From NCBI GenBank assembly GCA_023402075.1, contig JAEXCS010000014.1:1-64000 (forward strand): 64,000 nt of DNA, given 5' to 3'. The first letter of the stretch is position 1; each line of letters begins with the position of its first letter. Under the pieces are notes generated by a model. The model had not been told where the DNA came from and did no database searches. It worked only from the letters and a program-made list of their open reading frames with translations. The position numbers and the translations under genes were made by a program. The DNA comes from Bacillota bacterium (GTDB taxonomy: Bacteria > Bacillota > Clostridia > Oscillospirales > Oscillospiraceae). Positions 24,088 to 33,517 of the stretch are shown here, one piece after another.

Positions 24088-24105
24088 GGTTAGTTAACAC
24101 TAACC
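24088..24105. promoter_or_regulatory. Palindromic GGTTAGT-TAAC-ACTAACC site
   Basis: A perfect 7-bp inverted repeat with a 4-base centre lies in the leader region downstream of the promoter. It could bind a dimeric regulator or form an RNA hairpin. Related half-sites occur at 23958-23964 (TAGTTAG). Confidence 0.5.
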
Positions 24106-24176
24106 AAAAGACCGCAAGTAATTCCGCCTGTTTTCTGAGCTGCGGCTGGCAGTGTTCGGTATATATTTATCCGACG

Positions 24177-24192
24177 GTTAGCCATAACTAAC
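24177..24192. promoter_or_regulatory. Second GTTAG-N6-CTAAC inverted repeat
   Basis: The same half-site as in 24088-24105, with a 6-base centre, lies 60 bases before the start codon. Confidence 0.4.
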
Positions 24193-24251
24193 AACCGGGA
24201 GAAAAGGAGGTTTATATTTCGGGCAATTAGGTATTTTAAGAGGAGGAAAAA

Positions 24252-27200
24252 ATGAAAATCAAATGTAAAAAAATAATGTCTGCGGTTTTGTCGGCAGTAA
24301 TGGCCTTGTCTTTGCTGCCGTCGGCGGCGCTGGCGGCGGAACTGAACGACACCAATTCGGCAAAGCAGCCCGTTTCTGCACAGATCAACGGACAGATACA
24401 GCGTTACAGCGGGGCGCAGCTCGAAGGCTATTTGACAACTGCATCGCAGGGAGCAGCAGACTTTGCGGGCGGCGCCGGTACGGTGGACAATCCCTATCAG
24501 ATTGAAACTGCCGGGCAGCTTGCCCTGGTGGCGGAAAATTTGGGTGCGTCCTATAAGCTGATGGAGAACATTACCCTGACCGACAGTTGGACACCCATCG
24601 GTACGTTTCAGGCGTCGGCAGAGAATGCCGAGGAGCCGGATGGAACGTATGCCTTTCACGGAACCTTTGTTGGCAATGATAAAACAATTTCCGGACTGAT
24701 CATCGGGGGAGAGAACGCCGCCTGCGTGGGACTGTTCGGAGTCACGTCCAATGCCACGATTAATAACCTGACACTTGAAAATGCAACGGTTGCGGGCTTC
24801 ACCATGACTGCCGCAGCCATTGGCTATGCCTATAAAACCATCGTGGACGACGTGGACTTGATTGGAACCAATACGATCCACGGAATGGAATACAACGGGC
24901 AATCCGCCACAGGCAACGCTGCCAACATGGTGGCGGGCATTGTTGGTGCGGGCATGGATTCCACCATCCTGAACTGCGACGTTTCCGGGACAGCCCTGAC
25001 CATGGATGGAATTTCGGGCGCAGCATATTCCGGTGCGAATGTCCATGATGCGGGCCTTGTAGCCGGTGGGCTGGAGGGCTGCACGCTGGAAGACTGCACG
25101 GCCTCCGGCGGTAGCGTGGAAGTCACCGCTGCCGGGGCATTTGCCTTCGGTATCGGCGGCCTGGCGGGCTGCGCCATTGAAGCGGAATATATTAGAAACT
25201 GCTCCGCAAGCAATGTAAGCGTCACAATCGCGGACGGTGCATCCGACCTGATCGGCGGCCTTATAGGCTATTCCGGGACAAGCGGCCTTGCGGCCCCTAC
25301 GGAGATTAACAACTGCACCGTCACTGGTGTCACAATTTCCGCAGAAGGTGCAACCGACCGCGTGGGCGGACTGTTGGGCGGCGGCTTCTGGTTCTCCGAG
25401 TATGCCGCGTATTACCCGGTTCCCGCCCGAATCAGTGTGACCAATTCTTCCGCCAGCGGAAGCTCCTATGATTTGGTGGGCTGGGTTACTGATCTTGACA
25501 GCGTCGAGGGCGTGACCGCAGACCAGAACATCTTTACGGGCGGAAACGGCACTGATACGCCCTATCAGATTGCGGATTCCGCCGGACTGTATGCAGTAAA
25601 CTATAACCTGAACGCGAACTATAAGCTGACGGCTGATGTTGACCTTGGGGATACATTTGACCTGAATTATGGCGGCGCTGTTTACCATATGTGGCAGCCT
25701 ATCGGCGTGCTGCGCTACGGTACGGACGTAAATATGAACACCGGAGCGATGGACTTGAGCAAGGCGTTTTCCGGGAGCTTTGATGGCGGAAACTTTACCA
25801 TTTCCAACGTCACGGTGGATGCCGGTACCGATGAGACAATGATGGCTCCCGGCGGCATCTTCTCCTGCGTCACTGGTACGGTGAAGGACCTGACGGTGAA
25901 GAACGTCACCGTCACCTCTAACGAGACAAAAGCTATGACTGCCGGTGGCGTCATCGGCTACGCCTTGCCCGGTGCGATTTTGAGCAATGTCGACCTGACG
26001 GCGGATGAAGGGAAGCGGAATACCGTTACCGGGCGGAACTGCGTGGGCGGCATCACGGGCGGCAGCGAAAGCGCCGCGCTGTCCGGCTGTGACGTGTCCA
26101 AGACGGATATTGTGGTGCTGGGCAACAACGATTTCTCCAAGACTCCGGGACGCATCATTCAGGTTGACGTGGCGGAATGCGGCGGTCCTGTGGTGGGCGG
26201 CGGATTCGGCGGCTCCATCACAACTTCCTCTGCCACAGACTGCACGGTGAGCGCTGCCGGCAACGAGCCTGTGGGCCTTGGCGGTTTGGCCGGGTGCCTG
26301 CAATGCATGACGGACATTACCGACAACGAAGTTTCCGGCGTTACCATCACCACGCAAAAAGGCGGTCACGCCATTGGCGGACTGTGCGGCTATGCGGGTA
26401 CCGGAAATGACGGAAAAGGGGGCATCGGCGCTGTGCCTGCTGATCCCACGGTTGTTACCGGAAACACGGTTGACATTACCATTAACGCGTCCGGGGCCAC
26501 CCATGTGGGCGGCCTGATCGGAACGGGTTTGTACTTCTATGGGATGGAGGACCGATACGAGGCAAGCAACAATACCGTCACCGGCTCTATCATCGCAGGA
26601 ACGGGCGCGAATTTCCTGTACGGTGCGACCACTCCCGGTGCAATTGCCGGACGGGCCGTGGGCAGCACTATTAATGAGAACAATACGTTCAGTGGGCTTA
26701 CCATTAACAACGTGGCTGCCGTGAACGCGGTGGGCACGACCAATGGTATGTACGAGAGCGGAGACCAGTACGGCGAAGACGACACCGGCAGCTTTATCCA
26801 CGGTATCAGCGATACCTATCAGCAGCTTTTCGAGGGAGCAACCTTCCTGACGAAATGCGATGACTACTGGCACGACTTCTCCGCTGCTGTTGTGGGCGCG
26901 GACAAGGCGGACGAAATGGTTGCCATGATGAAGGCGTCCATCGGCGCGCCGGAGGATCCCCAGCAGCGGGACGAAGGCGCCTTTTTCTGCGGCTTTAAGG
27001 ACGGCGTGGCAACCCTCACCTTTAACGGCTTGCAGATTTCCGGCTTTGATGCGCAGGACGGACTGCTATTCTCCCACCCCTATCGCTACGTCGGGACCGA
27101 CGCACTGTATATGGGTGAAGAGGTGGTTATGCCAGGCTTCACTGTCCTGCAAAGTCTGGATGAGAACTCCGGCGAGTACACTTACTTCCTGATGGCGCCT

Positions 27201-28907
27201 GATACGCCAGATGAAACCTATCACATTGAATTCCGTTATGGCAGCGATTTGGATGCGCTGAAGCAATTTGCAACCGATGACTATGCCAATTGGCTGGCTG
27301 CGGGCATTCCCACCAGCGCGATGAAAGAAACCACGGGAACAAAAGGGCAGATTGACAATGCTCTGCGTCAGGTCATCGCGTTGTTCTGCACCGAAAACCT
27401 GTCTGCCGGGACAACGGCCCAGACTGCCGCACAGCGGTCTGATTTGGTGGGTATCTGGGATGCAAATGCGGCGACATTGGCGCTGCTGGAAGCCGCAACG
27501 GGGCTTAGAAACGTCAGAATGTATTGCGAGCTAAAGGCTGACGGCGCCGGCGCGACTTATTTGGATATGGGCACCGGCAGTTATACGAAGACTGCGGATT
27601 ATACCTTCTTTGCCTATGATAACGACGGCAGCGCCAGCACATTCTCCGGTGTGTACATTGCGGAAACCGAAGGCGGCACTACATCAACAAGCCCCTACAC
27701 CATTGTTACCGATGGCTCGGGCAAGACGCTGTCCTTTTATGCGGCGGACGGCACGGCTTCCTATGTAAAGCGCGGCAGCGTCCCCACCAACAATTCCGGC
27801 GGCGGCTCTTCCTCTTCGTCTTCCGGAAACACAGGCATCAACGCCAGCGGCGGCAGCGTAACTGCCGCACAGATTACCGCTGCCGTTAAAAGCGCGGCCA
27901 AGGGCGCTGCCATTTCCATCAGCGCGGCCAGCGCGGCGCAGGTTACAATGCCCGTGTCGGGGCTGACGGCGGCGCAGGCCAACAACAACAGCTTGAGCAT
28001 TACCACGAAAAACGGTGTGATTGCCGTATCCGCTGAAGCGCTGGCAGGCGTGATCAGCGGGGCCTCCTCCAGTGCGGTCGTCAATGTCGGGATCACGGCT
28101 TCTTCCACCGCTGCTGCGGGCGTTCCTGACGGAGCACCGGCATTTGACGTATCCATTTCTGTCGGCGGTCAGGCTATCCACAGCTTTGACGGGTCTTTGA
28201 CAATTACGCTGGCGGTCGCCAATCTGAGCAAGATTGCAAACCCCTATGTGCTGCACATTCTGGCGGACGGCACAAAGGAATATTTGAAGCCCACGGTCAG
28301 CGGAAACAACCTCACGGTTAGCGGTGTGAGAAAGCTCTCCGTGTTTGCAGTTATTCCGGGCAGTGAAGTGCCTGCGGAGCTGGCGTTTACCGATGTGGCA
28401 AGCAGTGCCTATTACGCGGACGCGGTGCGCTGGGCGGTTGCAAAGGGCGTGACCTCCGGAACAAATGCCACCACCTTCAGCCCCAACGCCGCGTGCACCC
28501 GCGCGCAGGCGGTAACCTTCCTGTGGAGAGCGGCGGGTTCTCCAGAGCCTGTCTCCACGGTAAATCCCTTTGCGGATGTGGACAGCGGGGCCTATTACTT
28601 CAAGGCGGTTTTGTGGGCGCTGGAGAAGGAAATCACCGGCGGCACCAGTGCCACGGCCTTTAGTCCAAACACCACCGTTACCCGGGCGCAGACCGTTACC
28701 TTCCAGTACCGCGCGGCGGGGTCCCCCGCTGTGACTTCAACCAATCCGTTTGCCGATGTGCCTTCCGGCGCGTACTATACGGACGCGGCCCTGTGGGCCA
28801 TGGAGCAGGCGGTTACGAAGGGAACCACGGCCACGGCATTCAGCCCGAATACCAATTGCACCAGAGGTCAGATTGTGACCTTCCTGTACCGGCAGTTTGG
28901 CGTATAA
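24252..28907 (+). CDS. Giant SLH-anchored surface protein with GLUG-type repeats
   Basis: The 1551-residue protein has a signal peptide (about 1-30, ALSLLPSAALAAE). A very long Gly/Thr/Asn/Val-rich region follows (about 65-890) made of strand repeats such as GGLIGYSG, NNCTVTGVTIS and DNPYQIETAGQLALVAENL. These are the pattern of GLUG and right-handed beta-solenoid adhesins; the NPYQI unit recurs near residue 436. A more globular part (about 900-1175) and a Ser/Gly linker come next. Three S-layer-homology domains end the protein (about 1375-1551: FTDVASSAYYADAVRWAV, FADVDSGAYYFKAVLWAL, FADVPSGAYYTDAALWAM), anchoring it to secondary cell-wall polymer. The likely role is adhesion or S-layer structure. 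It is monocistronic, with AAGAGGAGG before the ATG and a terminator after the stop. Confidence 0.9.
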   Translation: MKIKCKKIMSAVLSAVMALSLLPSAALAAELNDTNSAKQPVSAQINGQIQRYSGAQLEGYLTTASQGAADFAGGAGTVDNPYQIETAGQLALVAENLGASYKLMENITLTDSWTPIGTFQASAENAEEPDGTYAFHGTFVGNDKTISGLIIGGENAACVGLFGVTSNATINNLTLENATVAGFTMTAAAIGYAYKTIVDDVDLIGTNTIHGMEYNGQSATGNAANMVAGIVGAGMDSTILNCDVSGTALTMDGISGAAYSGANVHDAGLVAGGLEGCTLEDCTASGGSVEVTAAGAFAFGIGGLAGCAIEAEYIRNCSASNVSVTIADGASDLIGGLIGYSGTSGLAAPTEINNCTVTGVTISAEGATDRVGGLLGGGFWFSEYAAYYPVPARISVTNSSASGSSYDLVGWVTDLDSVEGVTADQNIFTGGNGTDTPYQIADSAGLYAVNYNLNANYKLTADVDLGDTFDLNYGGAVYHMWQPIGVLRYGTDVNMNTGAMDLSKAFSGSFDGGNFTISNVTVDAGTDETMMAPGGIFSCVTGTVKDLTVKNVTVTSNETKAMTAGGVIGYALPGAILSNVDLTADEGKRNTVTGRNCVGGITGGSESAALSGCDVSKTDIVVLGNNDFSKTPGRIIQVDVAECGGPVVGGGFGGSITTSSATDCTVSAAGNEPVGLGGLAGCLQCMTDITDNEVSGVTITTQKGGHAIGGLCGYAGTGNDGKGGIGAVPADPTVVTGNTVDITINASGATHVGGLIGTGLYFYGMEDRYEASNNTVTGSIIAGTGANFLYGATTPGAIAGRAVGSTINENNTFSGLTINNVAAVNAVGTTNGMYESGDQYGEDDTGSFIHGISDTYQQLFEGATFLTKCDDYWHDFSAAVVGADKADEMVAMMKASIGAPEDPQQRDEGAFFCGFKDGVATLTFNGLQISGFDAQDGLLFSHPYRYVGTDALYMGEEVVMPGFTVLQSLDENSGEYTYFLMAPDTPDETYHIEFRYGSDLDALKQFATDDYANWLAAGIPTSAMKETTGTKGQIDNALRQVIALFCTENLSAGTTAQTAAQRSDLVGIWDANAATLALLEAATGLRNVRMYCELKADGAGATYLDMGTGSYTKTADYTFFAYDNDGSASTFSGVYIAETEGGTTSTSPYTIVTDGSGKTLSFYAADGTASYVKRGSVPTNNSGGGSSSSSSGNTGINASGGSVTAAQITAAVKSAAKGAAISISAASAAQVTMPVSGLTAAQANNNSLSITTKNGVIAVSAEALAGVISGASSSAVVNVGITASSTAAAGVPDGAPAFDVSISVGGQAIHSFDGSLTITLAVANLSKIANPYVLHILADGTKEYLKPTVSGNNLTVSGVRKLSVFAVIPGSEVPAELAFTDVASSAYYADAVRWAVAKGVTSGTNATTFSPNAACTRAQAVTFLWRAAGSPEPVSTVNPFADVDSGAYYFKAVLWALEKEITGGTSATAFSPNTTVTRAQTVTFQYRAAGSPAVTSTNPFADVPSGAYYTDAALWAMEQAVTKGTTATAFSPNTNCTRGQIVTFLYRQFGV

Positions 28908-28923
28908 CGCAAACTGCTGAAAG

Positions 28924-28968
28924 AAACCGGGGAGAATCGGCGCGCTGCGCCGATTCTCCCCGGTTTTT
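28924..28968 (+). terminator. Terminator of the giant surface protein gene
   Basis: A perfect 20-bp stem (28924-28943 with 28947-28966) with a 3-base loop is followed by T residues, 16 bases after the stop codon. Confidence 0.92.
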
Positions 28969-29557
28969 ATAAATGTGCATAAAATGTAAAAAGATATGGT
29001 TATTTTTTCGTACAACCTGTAATCTGGAAACCTGAATTTTTGTCTTGGGAAATGGCGGAATAGATAAGCACTTTGAAAGTTTCTCAGCCAATTGGGGGCT
29101 TTTTAAAAAAATGTAAGCAGACGCAACTCTAACCGCGCAAGTGATGTCTGGTAAAAAAGACTGCAAAATAAAAAATGGCTTAAAAATCTTTGTATATTTT
29201 TTCAAACACGACTGTTGACTGTTGGAGCGCTTTGCAGGATAATACTATTTAAATAGCTAAATTGATACTTAGCTGACGAGACCCTCGCTGAAGAAAATAA
29301 ACGGACGAAGCATTCGGGCGAGCCCATGCTTGAAAGGGACTTTTGTGGTTGCTTTGCAAAAGCCCCCTAAATTTATATCTGCTACTGTGTGGTCCGGGGA
29401 AAAGCGGAGGTTTGACATGCTGTCCTTCCGTATAGAAGAGAATCGGAATAGCGGCAAAGAACCGTGGGTGATTTTCATGACGCACCTGCATTCCCGGATG
29501 CGCTGTGTGGCCTTTCAGCCAACCCATTTTATCAAAAGAGCAAGGAGTATGATGTAC
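28969..29557. other. Upstream region and long leader of the M20 hydrolase operon
   Basis: The first 245 bases are AT-rich with no gene seen. A promoter lies at 29215-29243, followed by a leader of about 300 bases. The leader contains an in-frame ATG at 29417 with its own GCGGAGG site, and possible stems near 29290-29340. No known riboswitch or T-box signature was recognised. Confidence 0.45.
29215..29243 (+). promoter_or_regulatory. Sigma-A promoter of the M20 hydrolase operon
   Basis: TTGACT and GATAAT are separated by 17 bases. The distance to the probable start codon is about 310 bases. Confidence 0.6.
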
Positions 29558-30748
29558 ATGAGCGAAATTCAAACCGGGACGGAAGCGTGTATTGACGAAA
29601 TCGTTGCCGTCCGAAGAGATATCCACCGGCATCCGGAGATTGGCCGGACAGAGGTGCGCACCTCCGCACTGATTCGGGAAAAACTGGCGGAGTACGGAGT
29701 GGACAGGATTGAGCGGCCTGTTCCAACGGCTGTGGTTGCGCTGATTCATGGCGCGGCAGGGCCAGGCAAGTGCGTTGCCTTGCGCGCCGATATTGACGCG
29801 CTGCCGGTAAGCGAGGACACCGGGCTGCCCTTTGCCAGCGAGACGCCGGGGATGATGCACGCCTGCGGACACGATATGCACGCGTCCATGCTGCTGGGTG
29901 TGGCAAAGGTGCTGTGCGGGATGAGAGATCGGTTTCGGGGAACGGTGAAGCTGATTTTCCAGCACAGTGAGGATACCCTTCCCGGCGGGGCCATGGAGCT
30001 GGTGGAAAAGGGCGTTTTGGAAAACCCTCATGTGGATGCCATCTATGCCATTCACATGCTGCCGGATCAGGAGCGCGTAGGCAAGATCGGAATGCGGGCG
30101 GGGTCTGTCACCACGTCTGTGGACCTTTACGATGTAACGGTGACCGGCCGGGGCGGACATGGCTCTGAGCCGCAGAAAACGGATGACCCCATTCTGGCCG
30201 CCTGTCAGATGATTGTGGATATGCAGCAGATTGTTGCCCGCAGAATTGATCCGCTGGAGACAGGGATTCTTTCCATCGGCAGTATTCACAGCGGCGACGC
30301 GCCCAATGTGATTCCCGGCGAGGTGAAGTTTGGCGGCGTGTCCCGGGCTTTTTCCGAGGAGGTGCGGGAAACGATCCGCCGCCAGATGTTTGCCATCGGG
30401 AAGGGGATGGAGTCCATCTCCGGCTGCAAGGTTGACATTTACCATTATCAGGGCTATCCCGCAGCATACAACGATGCAGATCTGGTGGACTGTGCCAGAA
30501 AAGCGGTGGCGGATGAGTTGGGAGACGACGCCATCGTGGAGTTGGAGAGGCCCATGGGGTTTAGCGAGGATTTTGCCTATTTCCATCAGATGGCGGGTAC
30601 GCCGTCCGCTTATTTTATGCTTTTTGGCGGACAGGGCGGGGAGGAGCTGTATCCTCTTCACAGCCCCAAGCTGGTTCTCCGGGAGGAGGCCATGCCATAC
30701 GGCGTCCGGGCCATGGCGGGCATTGCCGTGGAATATCTCAATCGCTGA
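29558..30748 (+). CDS. M20-family amidohydrolase (first copy)
   Basis: From ATG 29558 the product has 396 residues, the usual length of M20D aminoacylase/IAA-amino-acid hydrolases. Metal-site blocks are present: RRDIHRHPEIG near the start, LRADIDALPV, MHACGHDMHASMLLG, and GFSEDFAYF towards the C-terminus. A dimerisation domain lies in the middle (VTGRGGHGSEPQK). Such enzymes release an acyl or aminoacyl group from N-substituted amino acids. AAGGAG lies ten bases upstream. ATG 29417, also with a good ribosome site and in frame, would add 47 residues unlike the family and is the main uncertainty. The gene starts an operon with a membrane protein and a second M20 enzyme. Confidence 0.9.
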   Translation: MSEIQTGTEACIDEIVAVRRDIHRHPEIGRTEVRTSALIREKLAEYGVDRIERPVPTAVVALIHGAAGPGKCVALRADIDALPVSEDTGLPFASETPGMMHACGHDMHASMLLGVAKVLCGMRDRFRGTVKLIFQHSEDTLPGGAMELVEKGVLENPHVDAIYAIHMLPDQERVGKIGMRAGSVTTSVDLYDVTVTGRGGHGSEPQKTDDPILAACQMIVDMQQIVARRIDPLETGILSIGSIHSGDAPNVIPGEVKFGGVSRAFSEEVRETIRRQMFAIGKGMESISGCKVDIYHYQGYPAAYNDADLVDCARKAVADELGDDAIVELERPMGFSEDFAYFHQMAGTPSAYFMLFGGQGGEELYPLHSPKLVLREEAMPYGVRAMAGIAVEYLNR

Positions 30749-30863
30749 GGGCGGAGTCCCTTATCAGAAAAAGGCACGCCCCATACATGTATCGGCAAAG
30801 GACTTCCAGCGGCAAGCCGCCGGGTTTTGAATAGAAAACAGCACGATAGGAGAAGGAGAAACT

Positions 30864-32075
30864 ATGTACAATTTTGCATCTGCATTCGTTATCTGCGCCG
30901 CCGTGTTCATCATCGGTGAAGTGGTGTCCACCTTGACCAAGGCATGGATTCCCTCGGTATTTGTCACGGCAGTGGTGATGCTGGTTGGGTACTGGACTGT
31001 GATCCCCACCACCTTGGTCAGCGACAGTTACCTGATTCCCTTCGGCAGCACCATCGGCATTTACCTGCTGATTACCCACATGGGTACGGTGATCAGCCTT
31101 AAGCAGCTGAAAGAACAGTGGAAGACCATTGTGGTATGCCTTGTGGGCCTTGTGGGTATGTGCGGGCTTTCTTTGCTGGTGGCCCCTTTGATCATGGAGC
31201 GGGAGCTGGTCATTGCCGGTCTTCCTCCGCTGACCGGCGGCATTGTGGCTGCCACCCTCATGCGTGATGCCGCCAAGGCTGCCGGACTTGAAACCGCCGC
31301 TGTCTTTGCCATCACCATGTACTGCATCCAGGGCTTTGCGGGATATCCCATCACCGCCGTTTGCCTTCAGGCAGAGGGCAAGCGCCTCTTGAAAGAGTAC
31401 CGCGGCGGGGCGGTTATGACCGCCACCGACAGAGCCGCCGTCAAGAACGCAGAGGCCGCCACTGCTGCGGCTGTTTCAAAAAAGAAGCTGATTTCCCCCA
31501 TCCCCCAGAAATTCGATTCTGCCGTTGTGGTTTTGATTAAGCTGGCCATTGTGGGCTGGATTGCCACGCAGCTTGGCAGCATCGCCTTTTTTGGCGTTAT
31601 CAAGATCAGCGGCGCCATCTGGGCGCTGGTTTTGGGTATCTTCTTCACCACCATCGGCTTTTTGGACGCCAACTCGCTGAATAAAGCCAATTCCTATGGA
31701 ATTATAATGTTTGCGCTGATGATGTATGTGTTTGACGGACTGAAGGACTGCACGCCCGATATGCTGATGGACATCATTTTCCCCATGGTCGCTTTGATCG
31801 TGGTGGGTGTCTTGGGCATGGCGATTATGTCCTTTATCGTGTCCAAGATTCTGCGGATGTCCTTCCCTATGGCGTTTGCCAACGGCCTGACGGCGCTGTA
31901 TGGCTTCCCCTGCGACGCGATCATCACCGAGTCCACCTGCACGGCGCTTGCGCAGACTCCGGAGGAGAAGGAGTATCTGATGAGCAAGATGTTCCCGTCT
32001 ATGATTGTGGGCGGCTTTGTTACTGTTACCATTACATCGGTCTTTATTGCCGGCGTGTTTGCAACTATGTTTTAA
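30864..32075 (+). CDS. Multi-pass membrane protein, probable carrier
   Basis: The 403-residue hydrophobic protein has about ten predicted membrane helices and a Lys/Ala-rich cytoplasmic loop near residues 175-215 (KRLLKEYRGG...AVSKKKLISPIPQKF). The family was not recognised with certainty; the general shape is that of a secondary carrier of the glutamate-symporter (GltS) kind. Its position between two M20 hydrolases suggests that it imports their N-acylated amino acid or dipeptide substrate, or exports a product. GAGAAGGAG lies upstream of the ATG. TLMRDAAKAAG and ANGLTALYGFPCDAIITE are conserved-looking polar stretches. Confidence 0.65.
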   Translation: MYNFASAFVICAAVFIIGEVVSTLTKAWIPSVFVTAVVMLVGYWTVIPTTLVSDSYLIPFGSTIGIYLLITHMGTVISLKQLKEQWKTIVVCLVGLVGMCGLSLLVAPLIMERELVIAGLPPLTGGIVAATLMRDAAKAAGLETAAVFAITMYCIQGFAGYPITAVCLQAEGKRLLKEYRGGAVMTATDRAAVKNAEAATAAAVSKKKLISPIPQKFDSAVVVLIKLAIVGWIATQLGSIAFFGVIKISGAIWALVLGIFFTTIGFLDANSLNKANSYGIIMFALMMYVFDGLKDCTPDMLMDIIFPMVALIVVGVLGMAIMSFIVSKILRMSFPMAFANGLTALYGFPCDAIITESTCTALAQTPEEKEYLMSKMFPSMIVGGFVTVTITSVFIAGVFATMF

Positions 32076-32094
32076 CAAAAAGGAGTGCTGAAAG

Positions 32095-33261
32095 TTGAAC
32101 CTCAAAGAAGCTGCCGCAAAATACGGCGATTACCTCATTGAGATGCGGCGCTGTTTCCATGCGCATCCCGAAGTCAGCGGAAAAGAGTATGAAACCAGCA
32201 AGCGGATTAAAGCGGAGCTGGACAAATTTGGAATTGCCTGGCGTCCCTGCGGTATGGAGACTGGGATTCTGGCCACCATTCAGGGTGAAAAGCCCGGAAA
32301 GACCATCCTGCTTCGGGCCGACATGGATGCACTGACTGTTCAGGAAGAAACCGAGCTGCCTTATGCCAGCGAGGTTTCCGGTGTGATGCACGCCTGCGGG
32401 CATGACTGTCATATCTCCACGCTGCTGACAGCGGCCCGCGTGCTGAGCGACGTGAAAGCGGATCTGTGCGGCACGGTCCGTTTGGCGTTTCAGCCGGCGG
32501 AGGAAACGGCGCAGGGCGCAAAATCCATGATTGAGAACGGCGCGCTGGACGGTGTGGACGGCTGCTTCGGCATTCATGTGTGGTCCAATGTGCCCGCCGG
32601 ACAGGTGGCGCTGGCCCCGGGACCCCGGATGGCCGCCGCCGATCAGTTCAGCATTGATGTCAAGGGGAAGGGCGGCCATGCCTCCGCGCCCCATCAGTGC
32701 ATCGACGCCGCCGTGGTTGCCAGTACCATTGTGACCAATTTGCAGAGCATTGTCAGCCGGGAAGTGGATCCCGGCGATCCGGCTGTGCTGACAGTGGGGC
32801 GCATCGAGGCGGGAACCCGCTGGAATGTGATTGCCGAGTACGGAAGGCTGGAGGGCACCACCCGCTATTTCTCCCGGGACCTGTATCAGCGCTTTCCGGA
32901 GATGATGGAGCGTGTTGTGACCCAGACCGCGCAGACCTTCCGCGCTGAGGCGAAGCTGAATTACGACCGCATTGTCCCTCCCGCCATCAACGACGACCAA
33001 ATGACCGAGGTGGCCATCGGTGCGGCGCGCAAAGCAATTTCTGCCGACGCAGTGATTTCCGTTGACCCCGTCACCGGGGGAGAGGATTTTGCCTATTTCA
33101 TGGAGAAGGTCCCCGGCGCCATCGCACTGATGGGCGTTGGAAACGAGGCCTGCGATGCGGTGTGGCCCCAGCACTCTGGAAAATATCGCGTGGATGAAAG
33201 TGCGCTGATCAACAGTGTGCTGCTCTATGCGCAGGTTGCTGTGGATTTTAACGCGGGTTGA
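32095..33261 (+). CDS. M20-family amidohydrolase (second copy)
   Basis: This 388-residue M20D enzyme has the same metal blocks as the first copy: EMRRCFHAHPEVSG, LRADMDALTV, MHACGHDCHISTLL and GGEDFAYFMEKVPG. The dimerisation segment is VKGKGGHASAPHQC. It starts with TTG at 32095, 20 bases after the stop of the membrane protein gene, with AAAGGAG nine bases upstream. The two copies differ clearly, so they probably act on different N-acyl substrates rather than being a recent duplication. It ends the operon at a strong terminator. Product amino acids would feed the fermentative pathways encoded downstream. Confidence 0.92.
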   Translation: MNLKEAAAKYGDYLIEMRRCFHAHPEVSGKEYETSKRIKAELDKFGIAWRPCGMETGILATIQGEKPGKTILLRADMDALTVQEETELPYASEVSGVMHACGHDCHISTLLTAARVLSDVKADLCGTVRLAFQPAEETAQGAKSMIENGALDGVDGCFGIHVWSNVPAGQVALAPGPRMAAADQFSIDVKGKGGHASAPHQCIDAAVVASTIVTNLQSIVSREVDPGDPAVLTVGRIEAGTRWNVIAEYGRLEGTTRYFSRDLYQRFPEMMERVVTQTAQTFRAEAKLNYDRIVPPAINDDQMTEVAIGAARKAISADAVISVDPVTGGEDFAYFMEKVPGAIALMGVGNEACDAVWPQHSGKYRVDESALINSVLLYAQVAVDFNAG

Positions 33262-33300
33262 CCCTGCGTATTTCCTCCGCCCCTGCGGCTTTACAAAAAA

Positions 33301-33338
33301 CAAAGGCCCTGATGCTTTGGCATCAGGGCCTTTGCTTT
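33301..33338 (+). terminator. Terminator of the M20 operon
   Basis: A perfect 15-bp stem (33301-33315 with 33320-33334) with loop TTTG, A-rich before and T-rich after, works in either direction. Confidence 0.9.
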
Positions 33339-33517
33339 TGTGGGTTCATCGCTTTTTAAATAGGACATCAGCCTATCCGCGCTGTTTTGAATCAGCCGCG
33401 CCGACCGCCTGACCGAACTATCTGTAACGGGTTCGGGGGTTTTCAAATATCGCGGGGTATGATAGGATACTGTGTAAAAAAAGAGAAGCCGCCGGGACGC
33501 AAGGGGGAAAACGGGCC

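Larger units (their letters stand above)
23777..24251. other. Long upstream region of the giant surface protein gene
   Basis: No gene is supported in these 475 bases. They contain a near-consensus promoter and repeated GTTAG/CTAAC inverted motifs, described separately. The remainder is AT-rich upstream of the promoter. Confidence 0.5.

Noticed and set aside
24090..26873. Minus-strand open frame of 927 codons opposite the giant surface protein
   Set aside because: It is antisense to a gene with signal peptide, repeats and SLH domains, has no ribosome site, and its composition (His, Arg, Gly, Val) is the mirror of GC-rich third positions.
29221..29243. Sigma-54 promoter before the M20 operon (TTGGAGCGCTTTGC)
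   Set aside because: The GG and GC are separated by eight bases rather than ten, and the segment overlaps a good sigma-A promoter.
29250..29557. T-box or riboswitch in the long leader of the M20 operon
   Set aside because: Neither the T-box sequence nor another known leader motif could be identified, and no terminator stem with a T run precedes the gene.
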